The notes beneath the pieces are model-generated. The model made no database searches and was not told the DNA's origin. It saw only the letters and a list, made by a program, of their open reading frames with translations. A stretch of DNA of 64,000 bases from Massilia phyllostachyos (GTDB lineage Bacteria > Pseudomonadota > Gammaproteobacteria > Burkholderiales > Burkholderiaceae_D): assembly GCF_021044825.1 (NCBI RefSeq), contig NZ_JAJNOC010000009.1, positions 62,001 through 126,000 of the forward strand, written 5' to 3'. Below are positions 7,946-16,607 of this stretch, one piece after another (positions within the stretch are counted from its first letter, which is position 1; each line of letters starts with the position of its first letter). The position numbers were made by a program, and so were the translations under genes.

Positions 7946-9313
7946 ATGAAATCGACACTGATCGCACTGCTGATGGCCCTGGCCGCACCCCTTGCGCAGG
8001 CGGAGGACGCCACCGGCCACTGGAAGGGCCGCATCGCGAACTCGCTGGACGTGTTCCTCGAATTCGGCAAGGCGCCGCAGGGACAGTGGGAAGGCACGAT
8101 CACGGTGCCGCAGCAGGGCGCGAAGTTCAAGGTGGACCAGCTGGCGGTGAGCGAAGAGGAGATCGCCTTCAGGCTGGTGTCCCTGAGCGCCGGCTTTACC
8201 GCCCGCTGGAGCGCGGCGGACAAGGCCTGGGTGGGCGCCTGGAGCCAGGGCGGCCAGTCGGTTCCCCTCAGCCTCGAGCGCGCCGACGCCACGGCGAGCA
8301 AGCCGAAGCGACCGCAGGAAGAGGCGATCGCCGCGCGCGCCGCCGGCTATACCAGCAGCGAGGTCACCTTCACCAACCCAAGGGGCGGCCATACCCTGTC
8401 CGGCACCCTCAGCGTCCCGCAGGGCAAGGGACCGTTTCCGGCCGTCGTGCTGGTCCACGGCTCCGGGCCGAACGACCGCGACCAGAAGATCTTCGAGCAC
8501 AAGTCCTTCCTGGTGCTGGCCGACCACCTGACCCGCCAGGGCATCGCGGTGCTGCGCTACGACAAGCGCGGCGTCGGCAAGTCGGGCGGCGTGTATAAAG
8601 GCGCGACCTCGATGGACTTCGCCGACGACGCCGAAGCGGCGGCCGCTTTCCTGCGCACGCGCCCTGAGGCCGGCCGCATCGGCATCGTCGGCCACTCCGA
8701 GGGCGGACTGATCGCGCCGATGGTGGCGGCGCGCGACCCGAAGGTCGCCTTCGTGGTGATGCTGGCCGGCCCCGGCGTGCGCGGCGAATTGCTGATGGTC
8801 GAACAGATGGCGAACGCCGCCAGGGCGAACGGCATGCCGGTGGCGATGCTCGCCCGGGAGCGCGAAGTCAACCGCGCGCTGCTCGCGGCGCTGGCGTCGG
8901 AAGCGCAGCTGGAGCAGGCCGGCGACAAGGCGCGCCAGGCCCTGGCGGCGCTGGAAGCCAGGGGCATGCTGCCGGCGGGCGGCGCCCAGGCGCGGCTCCA
9001 GCCCTTCGCGACCCCGTGGTTCCATGCGTTTCTGCGCCACGAACCCGGTCCGGTCCTGCAGTCGCTGCGCCAGCCGGTGCTGGCCCTGAACGGCGAGCGT
9101 GACCTGCAGGTGCCGAGCGGGATGGATCTGACGGCGATCCGCACCGCGCTGAAGGACAACCCGCGCGCCGTGGTCAAGGAAATGCCGGGCCTGAACCACC
9201 TGTTCCAGACCGCGCCGACCGGGGCGGGGAGCGAGTACTACACGATCGAAGAGACTTTCGCGCCGGCGGCGCTGGAGACCGTCAGCAGCTGGATCCTGGC
9301 GACCGTACAATAA
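7946..9313 (+). CDS. Secreted alpha/beta hydrolase with N-terminal beta domain
   Basis: A 455-residue exported hydrolase. A signal peptide (cleaved near LAQAE) is followed by a beta-rich domain of about 100 residues and a serine-hydrolase domain. Visible residues are the oxyanion motif LVHGSGPNDRDQ, the nucleophile elbow GHSEGG with Ser251, and His418 in LNHLF; the acidic member is probably Asp in NGERDLQVP. It resembles the alpha/beta hydrolases often annotated as dienelactone-hydrolase-like or acyl-peptidase-like proteins; the substrate is unknown. ATG 7946 is preceded by a purine-rich GAGAGAAGAAC. The histidine kinase starts 4 bases after the stop, so they are probably cotranscribed. Confidence 0.85.
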   Translation: MKSTLIALLMALAAPLAQAEDATGHWKGRIANSLDVFLEFGKAPQGQWEGTITVPQQGAKFKVDQLAVSEEEIAFRLVSLSAGFTARWSAADKAWVGAWSQGGQSVPLSLERADATASKPKRPQEEAIAARAAGYTSSEVTFTNPRGGHTLSGTLSVPQGKGPFPAVVLVHGSGPNDRDQKIFEHKSFLVLADHLTRQGIAVLRYDKRGVGKSGGVYKGATSMDFADDAEAAAAFLRTRPEAGRIGIVGHSEGGLIAPMVAARDPKVAFVVMLAGPGVRGELLMVEQMANAARANGMPVAMLAREREVNRALLAALASEAQLEQAGDKARQALAALEARGMLPAGGAQARLQPFATPWFHAFLRHEPGPVLQSLRQPVLALNGERDLQVPSGMDLTAIRTALKDNPRAVVKEMPGLNHLFQTAPTGAGSEYYTIEETFAPAALETVSSWILATVQ

Positions 9314-9317
9314 GCGG

Positions 9318-10538
9318 ATGGACAAGACAGCGGCAAGCGGCGGCGACTCACCTCTCCCATCCGGCCTGGCCACGCGGCTGGCGGGATGGTCGCATCGCGC
9401 GCAGCAGTATCCGGTGTTCAGCAAGACCTGGTACGTCTACCGCATGCGCTCCTACCGCGTGCCGATGATCCTGCTGGCGCTGGTGCTGGGAGCGGTGGCC
9501 TGCCTGATCCCGAAGCCGCCGGCGGATGCGGATGCGCTGGCATTCTGGATGACCTTCCCCGCGCAATGGCTGGTGATCGCGGTGGCGCTGGCGCTGGGGC
9601 GGGGCCTGGCGGTGCTGGTGCGCGCGCGCGGCTGGCATCCGCGGCGCGAAGCCGCCGGCATCGTCTGCGCACTGCTGCTCGGCGTGATGGTGGCCTGGTC
9701 CCTGACGCCGCTCGTGAAGACCGGCGGCCAGCCGCCGAAAGGACGCGCCTCGACCGAGCTCGAGATCGAGCGCGCGCAGGACAACCGCATCATCAACTTC
9801 GCGGTGTGGCTTCCGGTGCTGGTCTGGCTGGGCGGTTCCTTCGACCTGGTGGCCTATTTCCGCCAGCGCAGGCTGCTGCGCGAGGCCGACCTGCAGGCGC
9901 AGGCGGAGCGCTACAAGAACCAGCGCAACGAAGTCGAGATGAAGCTGGCGGTGCTGGCCAGCCAGGTCGAGCCGCACTTCCTGTTCAATACCCTGTCCGG
10001 CGTGCGCGCCGCCATGCTGTCCGACCCGCAGCGCGGCGTGGTCATGATCGACCACCTGATCGACTACCTGCGCTCGACCATCCCGCAGCTGCGCGCCGAC
10101 CGCGCCACCACCTTCGTCACGCTCGGCTCCCAATGCGATTCGGTGCGCGCCTATCTCGGCGTGATCAAGGCGCGCATGCCGCGCCTGAAGGTGGAAGTGG
10201 AATGCGAGGAGGCGCTGCGCGGCGCCTTGATGCCTCCCTTGATGCTGATCTCGCTGGTCGAGAACGCGGTCAAGCACGGCATCGAGCCGAAGAAGGGCCC
10301 GGTGTCGATCCGGGTGCAGGCCGCGCGCCGCCTGGATGCGCTCGAGGTGAGCGTGCTCGATGACGGCGTCGGCTTCTCGGCGTCGAGCGGCAGCGGCATC
10401 GGATTGACGAATATACGCGAGCGCCTGAAGCACCTGTACGGCGCCGACGCCGCGCTCACCCTGCGCGCGCGCGACACCGGCGGCGTGGCGGCCAGCATCG
10501 TGCTGCCGCTGCGCGCAACGATGGAGGAACACGACTGA
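9318..10538 (+). CDS. LytS/YehU-type sensor histidine kinase
   Basis: A 406-residue membrane kinase of the His_kinase (LytS) family. Four hydrophobic segments occupy about residues 50-190, followed by a short coiled coil and the family signature EPHFLFNTL with His220 as phosphorylation site. A C-terminal HATPase carries the N-box LISLVENAVKHGI and the G-box GSGIGLTNIRERL. It is separated by 1 base from the LytTR regulator, forming a cognate pair. Members of this family often sense envelope or small-metabolite signals; here the ligand is unknown. Confidence 0.9.
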   Translation: MDKTAASGGDSPLPSGLATRLAGWSHRAQQYPVFSKTWYVYRMRSYRVPMILLALVLGAVACLIPKPPADADALAFWMTFPAQWLVIAVALALGRGLAVLVRARGWHPRREAAGIVCALLLGVMVAWSLTPLVKTGGQPPKGRASTELEIERAQDNRIINFAVWLPVLVWLGGSFDLVAYFRQRRLLREADLQAQAERYKNQRNEVEMKLAVLASQVEPHFLFNTLSGVRAAMLSDPQRGVVMIDHLIDYLRSTIPQLRADRATTFVTLGSQCDSVRAYLGVIKARMPRLKVEVECEEALRGALMPPLMLISLVENAVKHGIEPKKGPVSIRVQAARRLDALEVSVLDDGVGFSASSGSGIGLTNIRERLKHLYGADAALTLRARDTGGVAASIVLPLRATMEEHD

Positions 10539-10539
10539 C

Positions 10540-11304
10540 ATGCCGACCGCAATCATCGCCGACGACGAGGACCTGCAGCGCATCGAGTTGCAACGCCTGC
10601 TGGCCCTCGCCTGGCCCGAGCTCGAGATCGTCGCCTCGGTCGAAGACGGCAGCGAGGCGCTGGCCGCGATCGCCGAACTGGCGCCGAGCGTGGCCTTCCT
10701 CGACATCCGCATGCCCGGCATCAGCGGCCTCGAAGTCGCGCGCGCCAGCCAGGGGCGGGCGCGCGTCGTCTTCACCACCGCCTACGACAGCCACGCGATC
10801 GACGCCTTCGACCTGGGCGCCGTCGACTACCTGCTCAAGCCGGTCACCCAGCCCCGGCTCGAACAGGCGCTGCAGCGCCTGCGCGCCCAGCTGAAGACCG
10901 GCAGCGCCGAGCGCACCCGCAGCCTGGTGGAGCTCGACGCCCGTCTGCGTCCCAATGCCGTTCAAGAGCGCATCCGCTGGATCAGCTGCACGGCGGGGAA
11001 CATCATCAAGCTGTTCCCGATCGACGAGATCCTGTTCTTCGAATCCGACACCCGCTATACCCGCGTGGTGACGGCGAGCGACGAGGGCCTGATCCGGATG
11101 CCGATCAAGGACCTGCTGCCCAGCCTGGACCCGGACCAGTTCTGGCAGATCCGGCGCGGCACCCTGGTCTGCGCGCGCGCCATCGCCCGCATCCGGCGCG
11201 ACGAAACGGGCGGCTTCGTGGTCGAACTGCGCGAGCACCCCGCGCAGCTGAAGGTGGGACAGACCTATGCCTGGCGCTTCCGCGGCGAGGTGCTGCTGCG
11301 TTAA
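10540..11304 (+). CDS. LytTR-family response regulator
   Basis: A 254-residue regulator. The receiver domain has acidic residues D8-D9-E10, phospho-acceptor Asp55 (VAFLDIRMPG) and Lys in DYLLKPVTQP. A LytTR DNA-binding domain (about 150-254) has the usual core with EILFFESDTRYTRVVT and FWQIRRGTLV. It is the partner of the LytS-type kinase immediately upstream. Regulators of the AlgR/LytR/YehT group bind direct-repeat sites through a beta-fold; the target here cannot be named. Confidence 0.9.
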   Translation: MPTAIIADDEDLQRIELQRLLALAWPELEIVASVEDGSEALAAIAELAPSVAFLDIRMPGISGLEVARASQGRARVVFTTAYDSHAIDAFDLGAVDYLLKPVTQPRLEQALQRLRAQLKTGSAERTRSLVELDARLRPNAVQERIRWISCTAGNIIKLFPIDEILFFESDTRYTRVVTASDEGLIRMPIKDLLPSLDPDQFWQIRRGTLVCARAIARIRRDETGGFVVELREHPAQLKVGQTYAWRFRGEVLLR

Positions 11305-11340
11305 GATGACCGGACTTTCCCATCACTTCCAGGAACAACC

Positions 11341-12477
11341 GTGTGGCTACCCGGCGATCCGATACCCGAATTCACAGCGCCCACCGCGCATAATCCGCGC
11401 TTCGCGTTCCACACCACCGCGGGACGCTACATCGTCCTGAGTTTCCTGGGCAGCGCGGCCGGCGAGGAGGTGCGCCAGGTGGTGGACTGGGTCGAGAAGC
11501 GCCGCGCCTCCTTCGACGACGAGCGGCTGTGCTTCTTCGGCGTGTCCAGCGACCCGGCGGATGAGGAAAGCGGCCGGCTGCGCACCGTCATTCCGGGCAT
11601 CCGCTACTTCCACGATCCCGACCTCGCCCTCGGCAAGCGCTTCGGCGCCGTCGGCGATGGTGCCGAATACCGGCCCTTCACCCTGGTGCTCGACCCGATG
11701 CAGAAGGTCCTCGCGCACATCCCGCTGCTGCCGGCGGCAAGGCACAATGCCGCGCTCGAGGACGTGCTGCGGCGGCTGCCGCCGGTGGCGCAGCATGCCG
11801 GCGTCGAGATGCACGCCCCGGTCTTGATCGTGCCGCGCGTTTTCGAACCGGAGCTGTGCCGCGAGCTGGTGGCGCTGTACGAGCGCCACGGCGGATCCGA
11901 GTCCGGCTTCATGCGCGAGGTGAACGGCAAGACGGTCGAAGTGCGCGAGCGCAGCTTCAAGCGCCGCAGCGACTTCGCCTTCGATGCGCTGCCCGAACTC
12001 GCCGGCCTGCGCGAACATATTCAAGTGCGCCTGCGCCGGCGCGTGGTCCCCGCGGTGAAGCGCGCCTTCCAGTTCGAGATCACGCGCATCGAGCGCTACC
12101 TCGTCGCCCAGTACGACAGCGCCAGCGGCGGCTTCTTCCGGCCGCACAAGGACAACACGACCCCCGGCACCGCCCACCGGCGCTTCGCCTGCACCATCAA
12201 CCTGAATGCCCAGGATTACGAAGGCGGCGACCTGCGCTTTCCGGAATTCGGCCAGCGCAGCTACCGCGCGCCGACCGGCGGCGCGGTGATCTTTTCCTGC
12301 TCTTTGCTGCACGAGGCAACCCCGGTGACGGCCGGTAGACGCTACGCCTTCCTGCCGTTCTTCTACGACGAGGCGGCGGCGCGCCAGCGCGCGGCCAACC
12401 GTCATTCGCTGACGGGCGAGGTGTTCGACCGGGCCAAGGGCCAGGATGAATACGCGTCCAACATCAAGGAGGCATGA
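11341..12477 (+). CDS. Redoxin-like / 2-oxoglutarate-Fe(II) oxygenase fusion
   Basis: A 378-residue two-domain protein. Residues 1-150 have the AhpC/TSA-type thioredoxin fold (WLPGDPIPEF start, FGVSSDPADEE, YRPFTLVLDP), but the peroxidatic Cys position is occupied by SFLGSAAGEEV; the only Cys there (RLCFFG) is elsewhere. Residues 160-360 form a prolyl-4-hydroxylase-type dioxygenase: the HxD motif at His269/Asp271 (FRPHKDN), distal His324 (LLHEAT) and a 2-oxoglutarate-binding Arg at 333-334 (AGRRYAF). The GTG start follows AGGA. It is probably a hydroxylase with a non-catalytic redoxin platform. Its stop overlaps the downstream reductase, forming an operon with it and yciH. Confidence 0.85.
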   Translation: MWLPGDPIPEFTAPTAHNPRFAFHTTAGRYIVLSFLGSAAGEEVRQVVDWVEKRRASFDDERLCFFGVSSDPADEESGRLRTVIPGIRYFHDPDLALGKRFGAVGDGAEYRPFTLVLDPMQKVLAHIPLLPAARHNAALEDVLRRLPPVAQHAGVEMHAPVLIVPRVFEPELCRELVALYERHGGSESGFMREVNGKTVEVRERSFKRRSDFAFDALPELAGLREHIQVRLRRRVVPAVKRAFQFEITRIERYLVAQYDSASGGFFRPHKDNTTPGTAHRRFACTINLNAQDYEGGDLRFPEFGQRSYRAPTGGAVIFSCSLLHEATPVTAGRRYAFLPFFYDEAAARQRAANRHSLTGEVFDRAKGQDEYASNIKEA

Positions 12478-13016
12478 TGGCAAAGTTCGTATGCGGCATG
12501 AACGTGTCCCTCGACGGCTACGTCGACCACACCGGCTTCGCGCCCGGCCCCGGGCTGTTCCGCCACTTCATCGCCGAGGCGGAGCAGCAGGCGGGCAGCA
12601 TCTACGGCCGCGCGATGTACGAGACCATGCGCTACTGGGACGACGAGCATCCCGAATGGGGCGACGACGAGCGGGCGTTCGCCTTGGCCTGGAGACGGCA
12701 GCCGAAATGGGTCGTCTCCACCACCCTGGATGCGGTGGGGCCGAACGCCACGCTGATCAGGGATGACCTCGAAGGCGCGCTACGCAAGATCAAGCGCGAA
12801 CACGCGGGCGAGATCGAAGTGGCCGGCCCGAAGCTGGCGCACAGCGTGGCGGAACTCGGCCTGATCGACGAATACCGCATCTACCTGCACCCGGCCGTTC
12901 TCGACCAGGGCAAACCGTATTTCGCCGGACCCCGTCCGCCCCTGCGCCTGGTGGCGCACGAGCGGATCGACGGCGACGTCCTGAAACTCAGCTATATTCC
13001 TGCAGCGATCACATGA
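12477..13016 (+). CDS. Dihydrofolate-reductase-like (RibD C-terminal) protein
   Basis: A 179-residue protein of the RibD-C/DHFR-like fold (YyaP/YwjB type). It starts MAKFVCGMNVSLDGYVD, with the conserved mid region IYGRAMYETM and the C-terminal EYRIYLHPAVLDQGKPYF. These proteins are NADPH-binding reductases of unproven substrate. A GGAGG precedes ATG 12474 by one base and ATG 12477 by four, so 12477 is the better-spaced start. It overlaps the oxygenase gene at its start and yciH at its end (ATGA), so the three genes are coupled. Confidence 0.85.
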   Translation: MAKFVCGMNVSLDGYVDHTGFAPGPGLFRHFIAEAEQQAGSIYGRAMYETMRYWDDEHPEWGDDERAFALAWRRQPKWVVSTTLDAVGPNATLIRDDLEGALRKIKREHAGEIEVAGPKLAHSVAELGLIDEYRIYLHPAVLDQGKPYFAGPRPPLRLVAHERIDGDVLKLSYIPAAIT

Positions 13017-13390
13017 AACACAGTTCCAACGGCGGCCTGGTCTACTCGACGGATGGAGGCCGCATGTGTCCCGGTTGCCGCCAGCCGCTTGCCGCCTGCA
13101 CGTGCAAGGCGGCGGCCGCGCCCGTCGGCGACGGCATCGCGCGCGTGTCGCGGCAAGCGAAGGGCAGGGGCGGGAAGACCGTCACCCTGGTGAAAGGGCT
13201 GGCGCTCGACCCGGTGGCGCTGGCTGCCTTGGGCAAACAGCTGCGCACGGCGTGCGGTTCGGGTGGGACGCTGAAGGATGGGGTGCTGGAAGTGCAGGGC
13301 GACCATGTGGACAGGATCGTGGACGAGCTCCAGAAGCGCGGCCACACGGTGAAGCGGGCCGGCGGCCAAGGCGTCACGCACTCACCATAA
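13013..13390 (+). CDS. yciH: YciH, SUI1/eIF1-like translation factor
   Basis: A 125-residue protein with an N-terminal Cys-rich segment (MCPGCRQPLAACTCK) and the SUI1 domain (about 45-120): GRGGKTVTLVKGL, then LRTACGSGGTLKDGVLEVQG and the C-terminal VDRIVDELQKRGHTVKR. It is the bacterial homologue of eIF1, implicated in start-codon fidelity. The ATG overlaps the preceding TGA (ATGA). Confidence 0.93.
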   Translation: MKHSSNGGLVYSTDGGRMCPGCRQPLAACTCKAAAAPVGDGIARVSRQAKGRGGKTVTLVKGLALDPVALAALGKQLRTACGSGGTLKDGVLEVQGDHVDRIVDELQKRGHTVKRAGGQGVTHSP

Positions 13391-13439
13391 AGCCGTCGCA
13401 CCGACACAGCTTGACACGTTAGTCCCGCTCTCTTCGCAC

Positions 13440-13525
13440 GTCGCACCGGCGGAGGCCGGTGCCTAATTTCGGCGTGCGTAACGACTGCTCATCGAAACCT
13501 GGGCACCGGCCTTCGCCGGTGCGAC
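13440..13525. repeat. Paired inverted REP-like palindromes (CACCGGC family)
   Basis: A 24-base arm at 13440-13463 is the reverse complement of 13502-13525 with one mismatch, about 38 bases apart. Each arm is itself a hairpin (CACCGGC, short loop, GCCGGTG). This is the BIME-like layout of REP sequences and sits between the convergent yciH and sodB genes. It is a different family from the GTAGGGTGGGCGG elements elsewhere in the window. Confidence 0.75.
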
Positions 13526-13540
13526 GGTTGTGCGGCTAAC

Positions 13541-13574
13541 ACATAAAACAAATGGCCCGCAGTCGCGAGCCATT
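13541..13574 (-). terminator. sodB intrinsic terminator
   Basis: On the minus strand AATGGCTCGC pairs with GCGGGCCATT around a GACT loop (13574-13551; one G-U pair), followed by the U-rich TGTTTTATGT (13550-13541). It lies 25 bases after the sodB stop. Confidence 0.8.
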
Positions 13575-13598
13575 CTTCCTACCTGAACGAGACCGGGC

Positions 13599-14177
13599 TT
13601 ACGCCATGTTCTGGTTCACGAATTCCCAGTTGGCGACATTCCAGAACGCATCCAGGAACTTGGCGCGCGCGTTGCGGTAGTCGATGTAGTAGGCGTGCTC
13701 CCAGACGTCGGCGGTCAGCAGCGGCTTGTCGGCGGTGGTCAGCGGGGTGCCGGCGTTCGAGGTGTTGACGATGTCGACGCTGCCGTCGGCCTTCTGCACC
13801 AGCCAGGTCCAGCCCGAACCGAAGTTGCCCAGCGCCGATTTGTTGAACTCTTCCTTGAACTTGTCGAACGAGCCCCACTTGGCGTTGATGGCGTCCGCAG
13901 CCTTGCCGGTCGGCGCGCCGCCGCCGTTCGGCGACATGCAGTTCCAGAAGAAGGTGTGGTTCCACACCTGCGCCGAGTTGTTGAACACGCCGCCCTGGGA
14001 TTTCTTGATGATCTCTTCCAGGGACATGTTTTCGTACTCGGTCCCCTTGATCATGTTGTTCAGGTTGGTGACATAGGTCTGGTGGTGCTTACCGTAGTGG
14101 TATTCCAGGGTCTCGGCCGAGATGTGCGGCTGGAGAGCGTCCTTGGCGTACGGCAGTGGCGGCAGGGTATGTTCCAT
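13599..14177 (-). CDS. sodB: Superoxide dismutase [Fe]
   Basis: A 192-residue cytoplasmic superoxide dismutase. Metal ligands are visible as His27 (LEYHYGKHH), His in WNHTFFWNC, and Asp/His in DVWEHAYYIDY. The NHTFFWNCMSP and GNFGSGWTWL motifs favour the Fe-type enzyme. It converts superoxide to oxygen and hydrogen peroxide. The length is typical. It is followed by its own terminator and leads the xseA side of a conserved Burkholderiales gene block. Confidence 0.96.
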   Translation of the reverse strand: MEHTLPPLPYAKDALQPHISAETLEYHYGKHHQTYVTNLNNMIKGTEYENMSLEEIIKKSQGGVFNNSAQVWNHTFFWNCMSPNGGGAPTGKAADAINAKWGSFDKFKEEFNKSALGNFGSGWTWLVQKADGSVDIVNTSNAGTPLTTADKPLLTADVWEHAYYIDYRNARAKFLDAFWNVANWEFVNQNMA

Positions 14178-14261
14178 GTTTTCTTCCTTGATTTGGGTTG
14201 GACAAAGTGTGTTCCAGAGCGCCGCTATTCTAAACCGGATAGCGCGATGTTGCAGGGTTGG

Positions 14262-15635
14262 CTAGTCGGGGACGGCATCCTGCGGACTCTGCACGCTGGA
14301 AACCCCGATCTGGGCGCTGCCACCGGCCAGGCGCACGGTCAGTTTATTGCGCGCCTTGATCTGGCCCGGGTCGCGCAATACTTCCCCCTTGGCATTGCTG
14401 ACGATGGCATAGCCGCGCTCCAGCGTGCGTTGCGGGTTCAGCAGTTCCAGCTGGGCCGACAGGGCATTCAAGGCGTCGCGCCGCTGTTTGACCTGGCTGC
14501 ACAGGATTGCGTTCAGGTGGCGTCCGTCGGCCGCCAGGCGGGCGCGCAGGGCGCGCATGTCAGGGCGATGCCGGGCCAGGCGCTGCTGCAATTGTGCCAG
14601 CGCCAGGTTGTGGCGGTTGGCCGGAGTGCGCACGGCGTGGGTCAATGCTGCCGCCATCGACAGCAGCTTGACGCGCTGGTGGCGGATCTGGGCGGACGGG
14701 TTCAGCAGGCGCCGGCTGGCGTTGTCCAGGCCCTGGCTGGCCTCCGACAGGGTGCGGCGCATGGCGCGGCGCAGGTCCATGGCGTCGCTCGAGAGCGAGG
14801 CCAGCCAGTCGGCGCGCGGCGTGGCGGCCAGTTCGGCGGCGGCGGTCGGGGTGGCGGCGCGCACGTCGGCGGCGAAGTCGGCGATGGTGACGTCGGTCTC
14901 GTGGCCGACGCCGGAAATCACGGGAATCGCGCAGGCATCGATGGCGCGCGCGACGTTTTCCTCGTTAAAACTCCACAAGTCCTCGATCGAGCCGCCGCCG
15001 CGGCAGACGATCAGCACGTCGGCCTCGGCCCGGCTGGACGCGGTCATGATGGCTTCCGCGATCTTGTTCGACGCAAACTGGCCCTGGACCGGCGCCGGGT
15101 AGAGGATCACGCGCACGTGCGGTGCGCGCCGGCGCAGGGCCGTGAGCACGTCGCGCAGGGCGGCCGCCTGCGGGCTGGTGACGATGCCGATGGTGCGCGG
15201 GAAAAGAGGCAGCGGACGCTTGCGATCGGCGTCGAACAGGCCCTGGCTCGACAGCTTCTCCTTCAGGCGCAGGAAGGCCTCGTACAGTTGGCCGACGCCG
15301 GCGCGGCGCATGGTCTCGACATTGATCTGGTAGTCGCCGCGCGCGCCATACAGGGTCACCAGCGCGCGCACTTCGACCTTGTCGCCTTCGCGCGGGACGA
15401 AGCCGACGTACTGCGCCCGGCTGCGGAACATCACGGCGCGTACCTGGGCGGCATCGTCCTTCAAGGTGAAATACCAGTGGCCGGAACTGGCGCGGGTCAT
15501 GTTCGATATCTCGCCGCCGATCCATACCAGGGGAAAGCTGCGCTCCAGCATGCGGGCGACCTGCTGGTTCAGGGCGGTCACGGTCAGGATGGCGGGGGCG
15601 GTGTAGGCGGGGTCGGCGTCGGTCGGGCGTTCCAT
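14262..15635 (-). CDS. xseA: Exodeoxyribonuclease VII large subunit
   Basis: A 457-residue large subunit of exonuclease VII, which with XseB degrades single-stranded DNA to short oligonucleotides. It has an N-terminal OB-fold (about 15-115: VWIGGEISNMTRASSGHWYF), the catalytic domain (VTSPQAAALRDVLTAL, CRGGGSIEDLWSFNEE, GVGHETDVTIADFAADVRA), and a long C-terminal coiled coil that recruits XseB. The length is normal. It is divergent from exbB across the large repeat-filled gap, so its promoter must lie in or before that array. Confidence 0.96.
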   Translation of the reverse strand: MERPTDADPAYTAPAILTVTALNQQVARMLERSFPLVWIGGEISNMTRASSGHWYFTLKDDAAQVRAVMFRSRAQYVGFVPREGDKVEVRALVTLYGARGDYQINVETMRRAGVGQLYEAFLRLKEKLSSQGLFDADRKRPLPLFPRTIGIVTSPQAAALRDVLTALRRRAPHVRVILYPAPVQGQFASNKIAEAIMTASSRAEADVLIVCRGGGSIEDLWSFNEENVARAIDACAIPVISGVGHETDVTIADFAADVRAATPTAAAELAATPRADWLASLSSDAMDLRRAMRRTLSEASQGLDNASRRLLNPSAQIRHQRVKLLSMAAALTHAVRTPANRHNLALAQLQQRLARHRPDMRALRARLAADGRHLNAILCSQVKQRRDALNALSAQLELLNPQRTLERGYAIVSNAKGEVLRDPGQIKARNKLTVRLAGGSAQIGVSSVQSPQDAVPD

Positions 15636-15777
15636 GGATGTGCGGGAGGTGCGATTAAACGGACAAAGAAGATGCTTATGTCATATCTTGGACAAAAGGA
15701 CAAGCGCCGCCGCCAGCCGTGCGCCCCAAGCCGTGGCTATTGCCGCTTTTCAATGCATTCTATTGAAACCCTTTGGA

Positions 15778-15837
15778 ATCAAGGGCTTGCGAAGGCGACT
15801 TCATCATTTAGCATCGATTTATCCACACAATCTGTGG
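15778..15837 (+). repeat. Array unit 1 (type A)
   Basis: Begins ATCAAGGGCTTG; box TTATCCACA at 15819-15827, a perfect E. coli-type DnaA box, followed by a TGTGGG arm. The CACA arm seen to the left of the box in other units is degraded here. Confidence 0.75.
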
Positions 15838-15900
15838 GCAACTCATCTAGAAGACTCAGGAGTGCGCAGGAAATGGGCGTGCATCGGCGTTTCCTTGCCG

Positions 15901-15960
15901 ATCAAGGACTTAGCGTGCATATGCGTGGCTTGGGCACATTGTTGTCCACAAAAAGTGTGC
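15901..15960 (+). repeat. Array unit 2 (type B)
   Basis: Begins ATCAAGGACTTA; box TTGTCCACA at 15942-15950, flanked by GGCACATT and AAGTGTGC, which can pair. Confidence 0.8.
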
Positions 15961-16062
15961 ATACCTCAGCTGTTGGCCGAGTTGGGGTTTTACAGGCGGA
16001 CGTGGACAACTGAATGACTGCGCGCTGCTCAAAAATGACGCTGGGAAATTTTGTTGTTTTAG

Positions 16063-16122
16063 ATCAAGCACTTAGTGTCAGAGGAAGGGCCTTGCGCACA
16101 ATTTTGTCCACACAAAGTGTGC
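16063..16122 (+). repeat. Array unit 3 (type B)
   Basis: Begins ATCAAGCACTTA; box TTGTCCACA at 16104-16112, flanked by GCACA and TGTGC arms. Confidence 0.8.
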
Positions 16123-16277
16123 ACAAGAGTAGCCAGCGTGCCGGGACCGCTTTCCGTCTACGTTGCCTGCGAGCACGTCTCGTGGCCGGAAGCTTTGAAA
16201 TTTGTGACAATTTGGCGGTCAACCCGAACAGTAGTGCCATTGCTTGTTTCAGTTGCAGTTCCTGCATATCCTTTGAA

Positions 16278-16337
16278 ATCAAGGGCTTGTGAGGAACAGT
16301 ACATGCTTCATCACATTGTTATCCACAATAAATGTGG
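16278..16337 (+). repeat. Array unit 4 (type A)
   Basis: Begins ATCAAGGGCTTG as in unit 1; box TTATCCACA at 16319-16327, flanked by CACATT and AATGTG. Confidence 0.8.
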
Positions 16338-16468
16338 AGATGTGAATTTTCTTTGCCGCCAGGTTCGCAAGACCGAAGAAGCCATGCACAGGCGGCTTGT
16401 TTTGCACATATTTCTTGCCTGTAGCTCATACTGATGAAATTTTATGCATTGAAGCTTTTCTGTTTAAG

Positions 16469-16528
16469 ATCAATCACTTAAGTCCCAACCTATGCCCTTG
16501 CTCACATTTTTGTCCACAAAAAATGTGA
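16469..16528 (+). repeat. Array unit 5 (type B)
   Basis: Begins ATCAATCACTTA; box TTGTCCACA at 16510-16518. The box sits in a perfect 11-bp inverted repeat: CTCACATTTTT (16501-16511) and AAAAATGTGAG (16519-16529) around GTCCACA. Confidence 0.82.
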
Positions 16529-16607
16529 GGAACCGCACATTGGCGTGGCTGCCGAACAACCATCTTCCGGTGCTTAATTTTTGCGCCAAGGAAATTTATC
16601 TCATCAA

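Noticed and set aside
13695..16013. 772-codon plus-strand frame across sodB, xseA and the first repeats
   Set aside because: Antisense to two clear conserved genes, with no domain.
15634..16434. Small plus- and minus-strand ORFs inside the xseA-exbB gap (72-127 codons)
   Set aside because: They run through the repeat units, have no ribosome sites and read the DnaA-type boxes as peptide; the repeats explain the sequence better.
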